DNA of 41,961 nt from Egibacteraceae bacterium (GTDB lineage Bacteria > Actinomycetota > Nitriliruptoria > Euzebyales > Egibacteraceae). Under the pieces are notes generated by a model that ran no database searches, had not been told where the DNA came from, and saw only the letters and a program-made list of their open reading frames with translations. Both the position numbers and the translations under genes were made by a program. Of the stretch, positions 1 through 8,498 are shown piece by piece. The DNA is taken from the NCBI GenBank assembly GCA_030446775.1, contig JAUJMQ010000018.1:1-41961 (forward strand), given 5' to 3'. The first letter of the stretch is position 1. Each line of letters begins with the position of its first letter.

Positions 1-853
1 AACGGTAGTCGAAGTTGAGATCCCCGCCCAGCCGCTCGGGCAACGAGGTCGTCGCGGCGGCGACCACCGCGCCCGACGGCTGGTAGGTGAGCCCCTGGAG
101 CACGAGCGAGCTGCGCCGTACCTGCTCGCCGAAGCGTCCGTCGTAGCCGTGGTGCAGGCCGGACCACGACTCCCAGCCCTCGACGGTGTCGTCGAGGGTC
201 GGTCGCTCGTGCGCCGGCCCCGGGCGCGCTGACGGGAACGCGGGGGCGTAGACCAAGCGGAGTTCGACGGTCTCACCGGCCGCCACCGCGAACCGGGCCC
301 GTATCGCGCCGTCCTCGCACGCGAAGGGGACCGGGCCGGTCGCCGAGAGCCGGACGGGTCCCCCGCAAGCCTCGACCCCGCCGGACACGGGCCGCAGGTG
401 CGGCTCGGTGCGTCCGTACTCCATGCGAGGAGCGAGGTCGCTGCGCATCTCCACGACGCCGGACCGGCCCTCGACCCGCCGGATCAGCACGTGCGGGGAG
501 CTCAGGCCGATGTCGTGACCCCTCGCGCCGCGTTGCAGCGCGAGGGCGTCGGTGACCGTGACCTCACCGTCGCGGGTCTTGAACACCGTGCGCAGGACGA
601 GGCTGTCGCCCACGTAGTGGCGTTCGGCCTCGAAGTCCCCGGCCGGATGCAACGCCCAGTGACCCGCGGTCGGGTCGAGCAGGCGGCCCAGCACCGACGG
701 CGAGTCGAACCGGGGCACGCACCACCAGTCGACCGAGCCGTGCCGGTCGACGAGCGCGGCCGAGTGGCAGTCCGACAGGAACGCGTAGTCGGCGATGGCC
801 GGCTGACGCCGAAGGCGGGCAGCGGGCTCGGGCACGCTCGGAGTCTGCCTCAC
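1..853 (-). CDS. GH15 family glucoamylase/trehalase-like protein, truncated by the window edge
   Basis: Only the N-terminal ~284 residues are inside the window; the catalytic (alpha/alpha)6 barrel lies mostly beyond position 1. The visible part has the hallmark N-terminus of actinobacterial GH15 proteins: IADYAFLSDCHSAALVD, then SVDWWCVPRFDSPS, then the beta-sandwich region, and the barrel start TTSLPERLGGDLNFDYR at the edge. It is clearly paralogous to the complete GH15 gene at 34688-36589. Family members hydrolyse alpha-glucosidic bonds (glucoamylase, trehalase); the substrate cannot be told here. The start is taken as the GTG at 853; a second in-frame GTG lies at 835, and neither has a strong ribosome binding site. 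It starts 30 bases after the stop of the 44-aa gene and probably shares its transcript with that gene and the membrane protein upstream. Confidence 0.9.
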   Translation of the reverse strand, partial: MRQTPSVPEPAARLRRQPAIADYAFLSDCHSAALVDRHGSVDWWCVPRFDSPSVLGRLLDPTAGHWALHPAGDFEAERHYVGDSLVLRTVFKTRDGEVTVTDALALQRGARGHDIGLSSPHVLIRRVEGRSGVVEMRSDLAPRMEYGRTEPHLRPVSGGVEACGGPVRLSATGPVPFACEDGAIRARFAVAAGETVELRLVYAPAFPSARPGPAHERPTLDDTVEGWESWSGLHHGYDGRFGEQVRRSSLVLQGLTYQPSGAVVAAATTSLPERLGGDLNFDYR

Positions 854-883
854 CGCATCGACCAGGCCACCCGGCGGACGGCC

Positions 884-1018
884 CTACGGCTCCACCGGGA
901 TCGGTTCGCCCGCCCGCGGCCCGGCGCCGCGGGCGGTGCGCGCGAGGTCGGCGAGCATGTGCCGCAGCCAGAAGTGCCGGCAGTTGTACCGCCGCAGCCG
1001 TCGGCCCATCGCGGTCAT
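884..1018 (-). CDS. small basic hypothetical protein, 44 aa
   Basis: This short frame starts with ATG at 1018 and overlaps the TGA of the upstream membrane-protein gene in an ATGA arrangement. A GGGGAGG ribosome binding site sits just upstream of the start, which supports real, coupled translation. The product (MTAMGRRLRRYNCRHFWLRHM...) is rich in Arg and His in its first half and has no membrane segment. It lies between the DUF1440-like gene and the GH15 gene and seems part of their operon. I recognise no family. The evidence is the start context and spacing, not similarity. Confidence 0.5.
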   Translation of the reverse strand: MTAMGRRLRRYNCRHFWLRHMLADLARTARGAGPRAGEPIPVEP

Positions 1019-1485
1019 GTCCTCCCCGACGCCGAGCGCCGGTCCAACAGCTCGTAGGCCAGCCCCGTCGCGAGCGCGTAGACGGTGTGGTGGAACGCGT
1101 CGATGGCGAGCTCCTTCGCGCCCCATTCCCGCACGGGGGGCGCAACCTCCAGGCGCGGCAGCATGACGAGCTCGCTGCCCCAGACGGCGGCGAGGTGCGC
1201 ACCGGTCGCCGCCGGCCCCCGCACGCCGCTCGCTGCGATGACGCCGCGGGCCGCCCCCCACCCCGTGCCGTACCCCCAGTGCACGAGCGTGGAGAACCGC
1301 TGCTGCGCCGCCTCCCCCTCGGGTTGGACTCCCAGCACCTTGGCGGCGGCGTCGGCCGGCGCGGAGCTGCTCTCCCGCCCGCGCAGCTTCATCTCCACCG
1401 TGCTCGACAGCGTCATCGCCGCGGTCCCGGCCAGGCCGGCGAACAGTCCTTTGCCGACCGCTGCCGCCACGTCACCCGCACCCAC
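1015..1485 (-). CDS. DUF1440/YagU-like conserved membrane protein
   Basis: The 156-aa product begins with a hydrophobic stretch (GKGLFAGLAGTAAMTLSS), followed by a charged linker with ADAAAKVLG. It then has HWGYGTGWGAARGVIAA, a WGSELVMLPRLEVAP segment and FHHTVYALATGLAYELLD near the end. The HW-YGT-WG pattern and the final His-rich helix resemble YagU/DUF1440-type inner-membrane proteins; function unknown. The GTG start at 1485 is preceded by AAAGGGG, a fitting ribosome binding site. An open frame continues further upstream to 2262, but that part is antisense to the response regulator and has no protein-like features, so it was left out. Downstream it overlaps the 44-aa gene by four bases. 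Confidence 0.7.
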   Translation of the reverse strand: MGAGDVAAAVGKGLFAGLAGTAAMTLSSTVEMKLRGRESSSAPADAAAKVLGVQPEGEAAQQRFSTLVHWGYGTGWGAARGVIAASGVRGPAATGAHLAAVWGSELVMLPRLEVAPPVREWGAKELAIDAFHHTVYALATGLAYELLDRRSASGRT

Positions 1486-1794
1486 GGTGGCCCCTTTCCC
1501 GGCGCCACGGCGGCGCGCACCCCACGTGTACCCCGACGTGGGACCGATCACGGGCGCAGCCCCGATGTTCGCGTCTTGTTCGAGCCGGCTGCCGACGCGC
1601 AGGCGGGGTCGGGGCGCGGGCCGCAGGACCGAGCTCCTGCCCCGCAGCCTGTCGCGGCTCGCGAATCGATTCTTACGCGGCGATGAATGGCCTCGCGTTC
1701 GCGCCGCGGATCGCGCATCCTTCGGACGCACCATCGGGCCGCGCCCCAGCAGCTCGCGCACCTGACGCTGTGCGCGCGGCAGACCAGGAGCGAC
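1486..1794. other. 309-base divergent intergenic region
   Basis: This lies between the DUF1440-like gene (left) and the response regulator (right). It holds an inverted repeat CCCACGT/ACGTGGG at 1521-1527 and 1536-1542, and a stress-type promoter candidate for the leftward operon (separate entry). An open frame of the regulator continues leftward to 1687, but its composition is Arg/Pro/Ala-rich shadow sequence, so I see no additional gene. Confidence 0.5.
1528..1551 (-). promoter_or_regulatory. candidate SigB/SigF-type promoter for the DUF1440-44aa-GH15 operon
   Basis: On the minus strand there is GTG, then 15 bases, then GGGTAC. This approximates the actinobacterial general-stress consensus GTT-N15-GGGTA(T/C). 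It would start transcription about 40 bases upstream of the GTG at 1485. The -35 half is only partly matched, so this is tentative. Confidence 0.3.
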
Positions 1795-2682
1795 ATGGCC
1801 AGACGCATGCCGCAGCCGGTGGGCCCGTCCAGGGCGCGGCTGCTCGCCCCGCCCGCCGGCCTCCCTGCGCACGGGAGCCCGGCTTCCGGTTCGCCGCCTC
1901 GCGCGAACGGGACCGCCGCCGCGCCAGAGCGGCCGTTCCGCCGACATCAGGCAGGCGAGCGGCGCCGCACGAGGCCCGCAGCCGTCCCTGCCCACCCCAC
2001 GGCCAGGGTGCTCGTCGTCGACGCGGACCCCAGCATGGCGCAGACCCTGACGAGATACCTGCAGGGCGGCGGCCTGTGCGTCGGCGTCGCGACGAACACC
2101 GCCGAGGCGGCAGAGGCCGTCGAGCGGGGCTGGGCTGATCTCGTCGTCCTGGACCTGCCGCCGGGTCCCGAGGGCATGGGCCTGTTCGTCCACCTGCGCC
2201 GGGACGGGCGCGTGCCGGTCGTCTTGCTGAGCTGCTACGGCGACGAGGCCGAGCGCGTCCACTGGCTGAATCTCGGCGCTGACGACTTCGTGCCAGGACC
2301 CGTCTCACCCGCCGAGGTCGTGGCGCGCGTCCGCTCGGTCCTGCGTCGCACCGGGTCGGCCGCCGCGACAGGCGGGGGCAGGGTCCAGGTCGGCCCGGTC
2401 GTCGTCGACGAGGAGACGCATCGCTGCCTTGCCTTCGGGCGCCCGGTCACCCTCACCGCGCTGGAGTTCAAGCTCCTGCTGCACTTCCTGCGACACCCCG
2501 GACGGGTGTGCACCCGGGAGACGCTGCTGCGCGACGTGTGGGGCTTCTCGGTGGGCGCGACGGCCACCGTGACCGTCCACGTGCGGCGGCTGCGCGAGAA
2601 GATCGAGCTCGACCCCTCCCAGCCGACGCTCATCCAGACCGTGTGGGGCGTCGGCTACCGCTTCCAGCCGGCCAGCCCCTGA
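1795..2682 (+). CDS. orphan OmpR/PhoB-family response regulator with atypical receiver
   Basis: The C-terminal half is a clear winged-helix OmpR/PhoB DNA-binding domain (LTALEFKLLLHFLRHPGR, ending TVWGVGYRF). The receiver spans roughly residues 72-185 and keeps the phospho-acceptor Asp (VVLDLPP, D120). Its acidic pair reads DAD instead of DDE, and the usual KP is GP (GADDFVPGP, G168), so the conserved Lys of the switch is missing. The ATG at 1795 is chosen because AGGAG precedes it by 4 bases. It gives a ~70-residue disordered Pro/Arg/Ala leader; a GTG at 2008, right at the receiver start, is the alternative. No histidine kinase is adjacent. It ends just before a hairpin shared with the convergent gene at 2780. 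Confidence 0.85.
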   Translation: MARRMPQPVGPSRARLLAPPAGLPAHGSPASGSPPRANGTAAAPERPFRRHQAGERRRTRPAAVPAHPTARVLVVDADPSMAQTLTRYLQGGGLCVGVATNTAEAAEAVERGWADLVVLDLPPGPEGMGLFVHLRRDGRVPVVLLSCYGDEAERVHWLNLGADDFVPGPVSPAEVVARVRSVLRRTGSAAATGGGRVQVGPVVVDEETHRCLAFGRPVTLTALEFKLLLHFLRHPGRVCTRETLLRDVWGFSVGATATVTVHVRRLREKIELDPSQPTLIQTVWGVGYRFQPASP

Positions 2683-2686
2683 ACCC

Positions 2687-2714
2687 CGGCGGGGGTCTTC
2701 GCTGGGCCCCGCCG
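2687..2714. terminator. bidirectional GC-rich hairpin between convergent genes
   Basis: CGGCGGGG (2687-2694) pairs with CCCCGCCG (2707-2714) across a 12-base loop, immediately after the response regulator stop. A second small inverted repeat, GGTCAC-N6-GTGACC, follows at 2724-2741. Neither has a U-tract, as is common in high-GC actinobacteria. Confidence 0.45.
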
Positions 2715-2779
2715 AGCAGGGTCGGTCACGCTGGTGTGACCAAGCCTGCCTTCCGGCCCATCGGGTCAGCGGGCGAGCA

Positions 2780-3292
2780 CTACACGCCGAACCGCTCCCA
2801 CGGCCACGGGCTGCCCGACCCGTACCGCTGCATCGACGGGCCGACGGGGGGCGGCATGCGGCCGAGCAGCCCCGGGCCGACGCGCAGGCGCAGCGCCGGG
2901 AAGATCACCCCGAACGGGTCGTCGTCCAGCCGCTGCGTCGCGGCTCCGCGCACGGCCGTCAGCGCCCCCACGAAGCGGTCGTCTCGCAGCAGGAGCGTGG
3001 ACAGCACCTCGGCAGCCGGCAGGGCCAGGACAGCGCGGATGGCGCCCGACACCGCCGGGTCGTCGAACGGCAGCCAGACCCGGTCGGGAGCGAGCACGAG
3101 CGAGACGACCGCCTCGTCGCCGTCGGGGTCGATCGCGCGCGGGTCGACCTTGGCTGATCCCGCAGGCGGGTCGCCGTCGTGCTCCCAGGCGGCGAGGAGC
3201 CCGGCCGAGCGGCCGTCCAGCTGCGACAGCGTCGCCGACGCCACCGCCCCGGTGCCCGGCTCGCCGCAGCGGGCGAGCCAGCACCAGCTCAT
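2780..3292 (-). CDS. conserved hypothetical protein, 170 aa
   Basis: The product is acidic and soluble with no signal peptide or membrane helix. It begins MSWCWLARCGEPG, has a central stretch VSLVLAPDRVWLPFDDPAVSGA, and ends PWPWERFGV. Its ATG overlaps the stop of the redoxin gene (3289-3292, ATGA), so translation is coupled and the two proteins probably work together. I do not recognise a family. The two early Cys residues (positions 4 and 9) are notable beside a one-Cys redoxin, but a redox partnership is inference only. Confidence 0.7.
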   Translation of the reverse strand: MSWCWLARCGEPGTGAVASATLSQLDGRSAGLLAAWEHDGDPPAGSAKVDPRAIDPDGDEAVVSLVLAPDRVWLPFDDPAVSGAIRAVLALPAAEVLSTLLLRDDRFVGALTAVRGAATQRLDDDPFGVIFPALRLRVGPGLLGRMPPPVGPSMQRYGSGSPWPWERFGV

Positions 3293-3798
3293 GCCGGAGC
3301 CTCCCAGTCGGGGCGGATCAGACCCGAGATTTCGCGGAAGTCGCGCCGCAGCTCCTCGTTCGTCGGCCGGCCCCAGAACCAGTAGCCGTCGTAGGCCTGG
3401 TGGATCTGTAGGTCGGGCCGCAAGGTGAACACGGCCGGCAGGTACGGCGCGTGCGTGGTGTCGGTGCTCTCGCGCAGGCCCAGCTCCTCAAGCCACCGGC
3501 GCCCGCCGTCGGACAGGAACGTCCAGCGTGCCCCGAGCCCGGCGCGGAAGGCGGACGCCTCGGCGGGGGAGTCCACGCTGACCGACACGAACCGGGTGTA
3601 GGCGACCTCGGCCTCGTCCTGCAGGCGGACCAGCTTGCGGAAGAACGCCTGCTCCTTGGGGCACCACCAGCCCCGGTAGAACTGCAGCAGCAGCGGGTCC
3701 GCGGCCGCCAGGTCCGACAGGGCGCGCTCGTTGCCGGCGTGGTCGGCCAGCACGAGGTCGGGAAACGTCGCACCGGGCGCGAGGTCTGCACGAGGCAA
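3289..3798 (-). CDS. redoxin (AhpC/TSA-like, thioredoxin fold) protein
   Basis: The 169-aa protein shows the AhpC/TSA-like redoxin pattern: N-terminal APGATFPDLVLADHAGN, then LLLQFYRGWWCPKEQAFF carrying the likely peroxidatic Cys. In the related FYRG-WCPYC group a second Cys follows two residues later; here it is Lys-Glu, so a resolving Cys in that position is absent. Such proteins reduce peroxides or act as thiol-disulfide reductants in the cytosol; the substrate is unknown. The only available in-frame start is TTG at 3798, without an obvious ribosome binding site, so the true start is somewhat uncertain. It is the first gene of a two-gene unit with the 170-aa hypothetical. Confidence 0.8.
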   Translation of the reverse strand: MPRADLAPGATFPDLVLADHAGNERALSDLAAADPLLLQFYRGWWCPKEQAFFRKLVRLQDEAEVAYTRFVSVSVDSPAEASAFRAGLGARWTFLSDGGRRWLEELGLRESTDTTHAPYLPAVFTLRPDLQIHQAYDGYWFWGRPTNEELRRDFREISGLIRPDWEAPA

Positions 3799-4039
3799 GG
3801 GACGGGCTTTCGCAGGAGGGGTGGTCGGCCGACCCTATCCCCGCCTGCCTGGGCCGCTCTTACGGGTCGAGGAACAACGCCGCCGGGGCCCGGCCTGGTC
3901 CGGCCCGTCACGCCCGACCGGCGTGTGTGGCGGAGGACGCCTACGGGCGACGTGTATCAGCGGGCGCCCCCTGAGGCTCGACAGCGGTGGGAGCGGTCGT
4001 GTCGTGCGCGCCGCCCCGTCGACCTCCGGGAGTGGCGAG

Positions 4040-7000
4040 ATGATCCGATACGCGCGGCGGGACACGGTCCCGCCCTCCACCACCGCGCCGAGCGGGGGCC
4101 GGGCCCTGCTCGTGCGCCTGCTCGTGCTGGCGCTGCTGACGGCGACGCTGTCGACGTCCGGCGTGCTGCCTACGGCGCAGGCGCACGCCGGCTGCACCGT
4201 CCCAATCAGCGTCACCATCCGCGGCAAGCTCGCCGACCTCGACCAGTGCTATGACCGGCCGTTCACCCACAACGGCACGAGCTACCGCATCCACGCCTAC
4301 TACACCGAGCAGAACACGACGGCCAACACCAACCGCTGCACCAGCGCGGAGGGCACGGCGCGTTGCGAGCACGCGCTGTCGGACACCGACGACGCGAACG
4401 GGGACAACACCCGCGTCGTGGCGATGGCCACGGAGGCCGAGGCGGCCTTGCGCTTCTACATCGACCGCAACCTCAACCCGCTGGGGACCGGGACGGAGCT
4501 CAACGTCTACGTCGCCGAGGACCCGCGCACCGGCGGGGTGATCTACCCCGACAGCATCTACATCGACGACGACACGATCGACAACAACGACCAGCTGTGG
4601 AAGCGCCTGCTCGCCTTCCACGAACAGATGCACCTGGTCCAGGACAAGTTCGACAACGGCGGGGTCGGCTGGCAGGCGTGGTACGGCGAGGGCATCGCCC
4701 GCGCCATCGAGGACCGCGTCGACAACGCCCTGGACGCCGACACCGGTCACCTGTTCGTCCCGGAGGCCAACGGGCACCTCGGCTCCGACGCCGAGCGGAC
4801 CGGGGACTTTCTGACCCAGAGCTACCGCACGGTGCTGTGGTGGACGTGGCTGCTGGACACCTACCGCGCCGGCGGCGACACCGAGCCGGCGCACGGCTGG
4901 GCCGCGCTGCGCGCGTTCTACGACGAGCTCAACGCCGACAACGACCAGCTCAACGCCACCCGCGACTTCATCGCCGGCCGCGGCGGCTCGTTCGCCAGGG
5001 ACTGGATCGACTACGCGCTGGCGCTGTACGCCTACAAGTACAACCCGTCCGACGCCCGGCTGCGGTTCCGCGACGCCGAGATCTCCGGTCCGGCCACGAC
5101 CGGCCTGTCCGGGCACACCGTGCTGACCGGTGGGCCAGCGTTCGCGACGGTCACCCCGACGATGAGCCCGCGGTCGAGCCGCTACTTCGAGTTCAACCCC
5201 GCCAGCCAGTGCGACTACACCGCCTTCACCTTCGACGGCAACGGCAGCGAGTACGGCTTCTCGGTCATGACCGTCGACGGCGGCAACCTCGCCAGCCGGG
5301 CGACGAGCCGCAGCACCACGTGGGCGCGCACCGTCCGCACCGCCGGCCTGGACCGCGCCGTCGGCGTGGTCACGTCGGTCGACTCCTCCGGACCGGTCGA
5401 CGTCGGGCGCGGCTGCGTCACCCCGACGATCAACATCAAGCGGCCGACGACGGCGGCCTACGCGACCGTCGGCCGGGCCAACAACCCGCGCAAGTTCCTG
5501 GTGCGCCTCGACGTCGACGGGCGGGACGGCAGCCCCGTCTCCGGGCTGACCGCCGGCGACTTCACCGTGCGCGTGCGCCGCTCGAGCGGTGGTGGCTTCT
5601 TTGACGCCACCGTCGTGAGCGCCGCCTACGTGCAGGACGACTACTGGCTGCTCGTGCAGGCCCCCAACGGCGCCGCGGGTGCGTCCACCGGCGACTTCCA
5701 CGACCTGCGGGTGCGCCTGGGGACCGCGACGGACACCGAGCCCGGCTCGCTGCTGTACGTCGAGCGGCAGTCCGACAGCGTCATCGTGCTGGACCGCTCG
5801 GGCAGCATGGCCGCCGACGACAAGATCACCGCGGCCCGCAACGCGGCGTCGCTGTTCGCCAACGAGCTCGCCGGCGGCGATCAGGGCGGGTTCGTGGCGT
5901 TCGACCACGACGCGTCCCTGCGGCGCCAGCTGGCGTCGATGACCGCCGCCAACCGCGCCGCCCTGCAGGCCGCCATCGCCGCGGAGACCCCTGGCGGGGC
6001 CACCTCGATCGGTGACGGGATGCGCGTCGCCGCCGCCGAGGAGGACACCCGCGGGCGGGCCGGCAAGCCGTGCAGCTTCGTGCTGCTGTCCGACGGCCAC
6101 GAGAACGCCGCCGACCTGTGGAGCACCGTGCGGCCCGGCGTCGTGGACAACCAATGCGCGATGCACGTCATCGGCCTGGGCTCGGGCGCGAACGAGTCGC
6201 TGCTCCAGCAGATCGCCGCGTCGGTGCCCGGCGTCGGCGGCTCCTACGACTACGCCGACGTCACCACCGGCGTCCCCGCCGGCACGGGCGCCGCGACCGG
6301 CCCCGGTGCCACGGCCGCCGGCGCGCTGAGCTGGCAGAACAACCTCGGGCGGATCTACGACTACAAGGCGACCCAGGCCGCCGGGCGTCAGCGGATCTTC
6401 TCGGCGAGCGGGCCGACCGACGGCTCGGCAGGTGACGGCACCGCGACCTTCGACGACCTGCGGCTGCACACCCGTCTCGGGGTGGGCGGCGAGCTGCGCA
6501 GCGGCGACGTGCCGCTGACCGGACGGCTGTTCTCCACGCCCGACGGGCAGCTGGTCGACGGCTCGGCGCGAGTCGACGACGCCGGCCTGGCCGGCGGCAG
6601 CGGCCAGGACCTGGCGGTGAACAACCTCACCGTCGAGTTCGGCCTGGAGGCCGACCGCGGCGCGTCGTTGAAGTTCGCCGACCTCGGCGGCAGCGTCAAC
6701 CTGGAGGTCGACGGCGACCTGCGCGCCGTCGAGGACTTCGCCGAGCTCGACGGAAGCGCCGTCGGCGGCGCGAAGGTGTCGGTGACCGACCTCGGCGACG
6801 GCCGTGGGGTCGTGCGCCTGTCCGGCCGCGTCGACCGTCTCGCGGTCGGTGGCCAGGAGCTGTGGGTCGACGACGTGCAGGGCGACCGCGGCAAGACCGC
6901 GCCGCACACGTTCACCGTCGACCGGACCGCCGACATGCTCGTGGTGTCGGTGTCGTGGCAGCGGCCGTCCGGCGGCCAGCAGGTCCGGCTGATCGACCCC

Positions 7001-8449
7001 GACGGCAACCCGCTGCCGACGAGCCTGCGCCGGCCGGGGCCCGACGGCACCAACGAGGTGTGGGAGGTGCCCCGGCCCCAGCCCGGGCGCTACCGCCTGC
7101 AGGTCGACGGCCTCGACCAGCAGTACTACGCGGCCGCCAGCACCCGAACCCACTACGAGCTGCAGCTGTTCACCGGCACCCCGGTGCGCTCGCTGCGGCA
7201 GGGCGTCGCCGTGCCGATCGTGGCGATGCTCGCCGGCAAGGGTGTGCCCCTGCCCGGCGCGCGGGTCACCGCGGTCGTCACCGACCCCCAGGGCGGGCGG
7301 CGCAACGTGCGGCTGTCCGACGACGGCAATTCCGACGACGGGGCCGCCCGCGACGGGGTGTACGCCGGCACCTACACGTCGACGAACTCGGCCGAGCTCG
7401 TCGCCGACGGGACCGACGTCGTCGACGGTCAGGAACCGGCCGTGGTCGGCTCCTACCTCGTCGATGCGACCGCCGTCCGGGGCAGGATCCGCCGCGAGGC
7501 GCAGGCGAGCTTCGTCGTCGACGCCGCACCCGACCGTGACGGCGACGGGCTGCCCGACGGCTGGGAGCGCACGCACGGGCTGGACCCGCGCGACAAGGGC
7601 GACGGCCGCGGCGACAGCGACCGTGACGGGCTGAGCAACCGCTGCGAGCTGCGGCTGGGGACCCGGCCGGACAACAGCGACACCGACGCCGGCGGCGAGG
7701 CCGACGGCAGCGAGCTGGGCCGGGGCGTCGACGGCTGCGTCGTCGTCGGCAACGACCCGCTGGACCGGCGCGACGACCGCGTCGGACCGCTGGTGGCCGC
7801 CGTCGGCTCGGCCGAGGCGACGCCACAGGGCCGCCCGTTCGTCAGCCTCGTCCTGGGCAACCCCACGGACGGCAGGCTGCGCTCGGTCGACATCCGCCGG
7901 CGGGTCGTCAAGGGCCGCGAGGTGGTCTCCGACTGGCGACTGGTGGCCGAAGGCGTCGACGGACGCGAGTACGTCGACCGCGACGTCAGCGACGGGCTGA
8001 CCTACGCCTACGAGGTCACGCCCACCGTCGTGGACGCCGACGGCCGGGCCCGGACCGGTCGGGTGCTGCGCAGCAACCGCATCACCGCCGCGTCGGACCC
8101 CTACGCGCCGTCGGGCAGCGTGCTCGTCAACGGTGGGGCGAAGGCGACCCGGCGCCGGCTGGTGACGCTGTCGATCGCCGCGGACGACGTGTCGCCCGCG
8201 GAGGACGGCGACCCGGGCGAGCTGCGACCGGGCACGCCGGCGACCCAGCTGCGCATGCGGATCTCGAACACCCCGAGGTTCCGCGGCGAGTTCCGGCCGT
8301 TCCGTCCGACGGTGCGGCGGTGGAAGCTCGCCAAGGTGCCACGCGGCGCAACGGCGGCGGTGTACGTCCAGTTCGCGGACGCCGCCGGCAACGTCGGGTC
8401 CGCCGGTTTCGGGCAGGTCGACACGATCGTGTACCGGCCGCGCCGCTAG
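4040..8449 (+). CDS. large secreted CLCA-like protein: metalloprotease-like domain plus VWA domain
   Basis: The 1469-aa product starts at an ATG with GGGAG seven bases upstream. It has a signal peptide (LLVLALLTATLSTSGVLPTAQAHA). The N-terminal domain carries HEQMH (from His194) followed by WYGEGIARAIED, the HExxH...GExxA layout of gluzincin zinc peptidases. A von Willebrand A domain follows, with a MIDAS motif DRSGS at Asp585, GGATSIGDGM and LSDGHEN. After it come beta-sandwich regions and, near residue 1165-1215, Asp-rich repeats (DRDGDGLPDGWE, DSDRDGLSN) like thrombospondin type 3 calcium-binding repeats. The end looks FnIII-like and has no anchor. The order protease-VWA-beta sandwich matches calcium-activated chloride channel regulators (CLCA). 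It is probably a secreted or surface calcium-dependent protein; activity is inferred from motifs only. Confidence 0.85.
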   Translation: MIRYARRDTVPPSTTAPSGGRALLVRLLVLALLTATLSTSGVLPTAQAHAGCTVPISVTIRGKLADLDQCYDRPFTHNGTSYRIHAYYTEQNTTANTNRCTSAEGTARCEHALSDTDDANGDNTRVVAMATEAEAALRFYIDRNLNPLGTGTELNVYVAEDPRTGGVIYPDSIYIDDDTIDNNDQLWKRLLAFHEQMHLVQDKFDNGGVGWQAWYGEGIARAIEDRVDNALDADTGHLFVPEANGHLGSDAERTGDFLTQSYRTVLWWTWLLDTYRAGGDTEPAHGWAALRAFYDELNADNDQLNATRDFIAGRGGSFARDWIDYALALYAYKYNPSDARLRFRDAEISGPATTGLSGHTVLTGGPAFATVTPTMSPRSSRYFEFNPASQCDYTAFTFDGNGSEYGFSVMTVDGGNLASRATSRSTTWARTVRTAGLDRAVGVVTSVDSSGPVDVGRGCVTPTINIKRPTTAAYATVGRANNPRKFLVRLDVDGRDGSPVSGLTAGDFTVRVRRSSGGGFFDATVVSAAYVQDDYWLLVQAPNGAAGASTGDFHDLRVRLGTATDTEPGSLLYVERQSDSVIVLDRSGSMAADDKITAARNAASLFANELAGGDQGGFVAFDHDASLRRQLASMTAANRAALQAAIAAETPGGATSIGDGMRVAAAEEDTRGRAGKPCSFVLLSDGHENAADLWSTVRPGVVDNQCAMHVIGLGSGANESLLQQIAASVPGVGGSYDYADVTTGVPAGTGAATGPGATAAGALSWQNNLGRIYDYKATQAAGRQRIFSASGPTDGSAGDGTATFDDLRLHTRLGVGGELRSGDVPLTGRLFSTPDGQLVDGSARVDDAGLAGGSGQDLAVNNLTVEFGLEADRGASLKFADLGGSVNLEVDGDLRAVEDFAELDGSAVGGAKVSVTDLGDGRGVVRLSGRVDRLAVGGQELWVDDVQGDRGKTAPHTFTVDRTADMLVVSVSWQRPSGGQQVRLIDPDGNPLPTSLRRPGPDGTNEVWEVPRPQPGRYRLQVDGLDQQYYAAASTRTHYELQLFTGTPVRSLRQGVAVPIVAMLAGKGVPLPGARVTAVVTDPQGGRRNVRLSDDGNSDDGAARDGVYAGTYTSTNSAELVADGTDVVDGQEPAVVGSYLVDATAVRGRIRREAQASFVVDAAPDRDGDGLPDGWERTHGLDPRDKGDGRGDSDRDGLSNRCELRLGTRPDNSDTDAGGEADGSELGRGVDGCVVVGNDPLDRRDDRVGPLVAAVGSAEATPQGRPFVSLVLGNPTDGRLRSVDIRRRVVKGREVVSDWRLVAEGVDGREYVDRDVSDGLTYAYEVTPTVVDADGRARTGRVLRSNRITAASDPYAPSGSVLVNGGAKATRRRLVTLSIAADDVSPAEDGDPGELRPGTPATQLRMRISNTPRFRGEFRPFRPTVRRWKLAKVPRGATAAVYVQFADAAGNVGSAGFGQVDTIVYRPRR

Positions 8450-8451
8450 AC

Positions 8452-8475
8452 GCACCTCAAACGCCGGGCGGCTCA
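8452..8475. repeat. 24-base dispersed intergenic repeat, copy 1
   Basis: Directly after the stop of the CLCA-like gene. It begins GCACCTCAAACGCC and ends GGGCGGCTCA, and differs by one base from the two tandem copies at 25321-25344 and 25350-25373 between purF and purM. On the opposite strand the core is CCCGGCGYTTGAGG. Confidence 0.7.
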
Positions 8476-8485
8476 TGTGCAACGA

Positions 8486-8498
8486 CTCCCTTCGGGAG
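8486..8498. terminator. small hairpin, possible terminator of the CLCA-like gene
   Basis: CTCCC (8486-8490) and GGGAG (8494-8498) flank a TTC loop, 37 bases after the stop codon. The stem is short and has no T-run, so a terminator role is weakly supported. Confidence 0.3.

Noticed and set aside
1015-2262. A longer N-terminal extension of the DUF1440-like protein
   Set aside because: The extension is antisense to the response regulator and Arg/Pro-rich, and a good GTG with a ribosome binding site exists at 1485.
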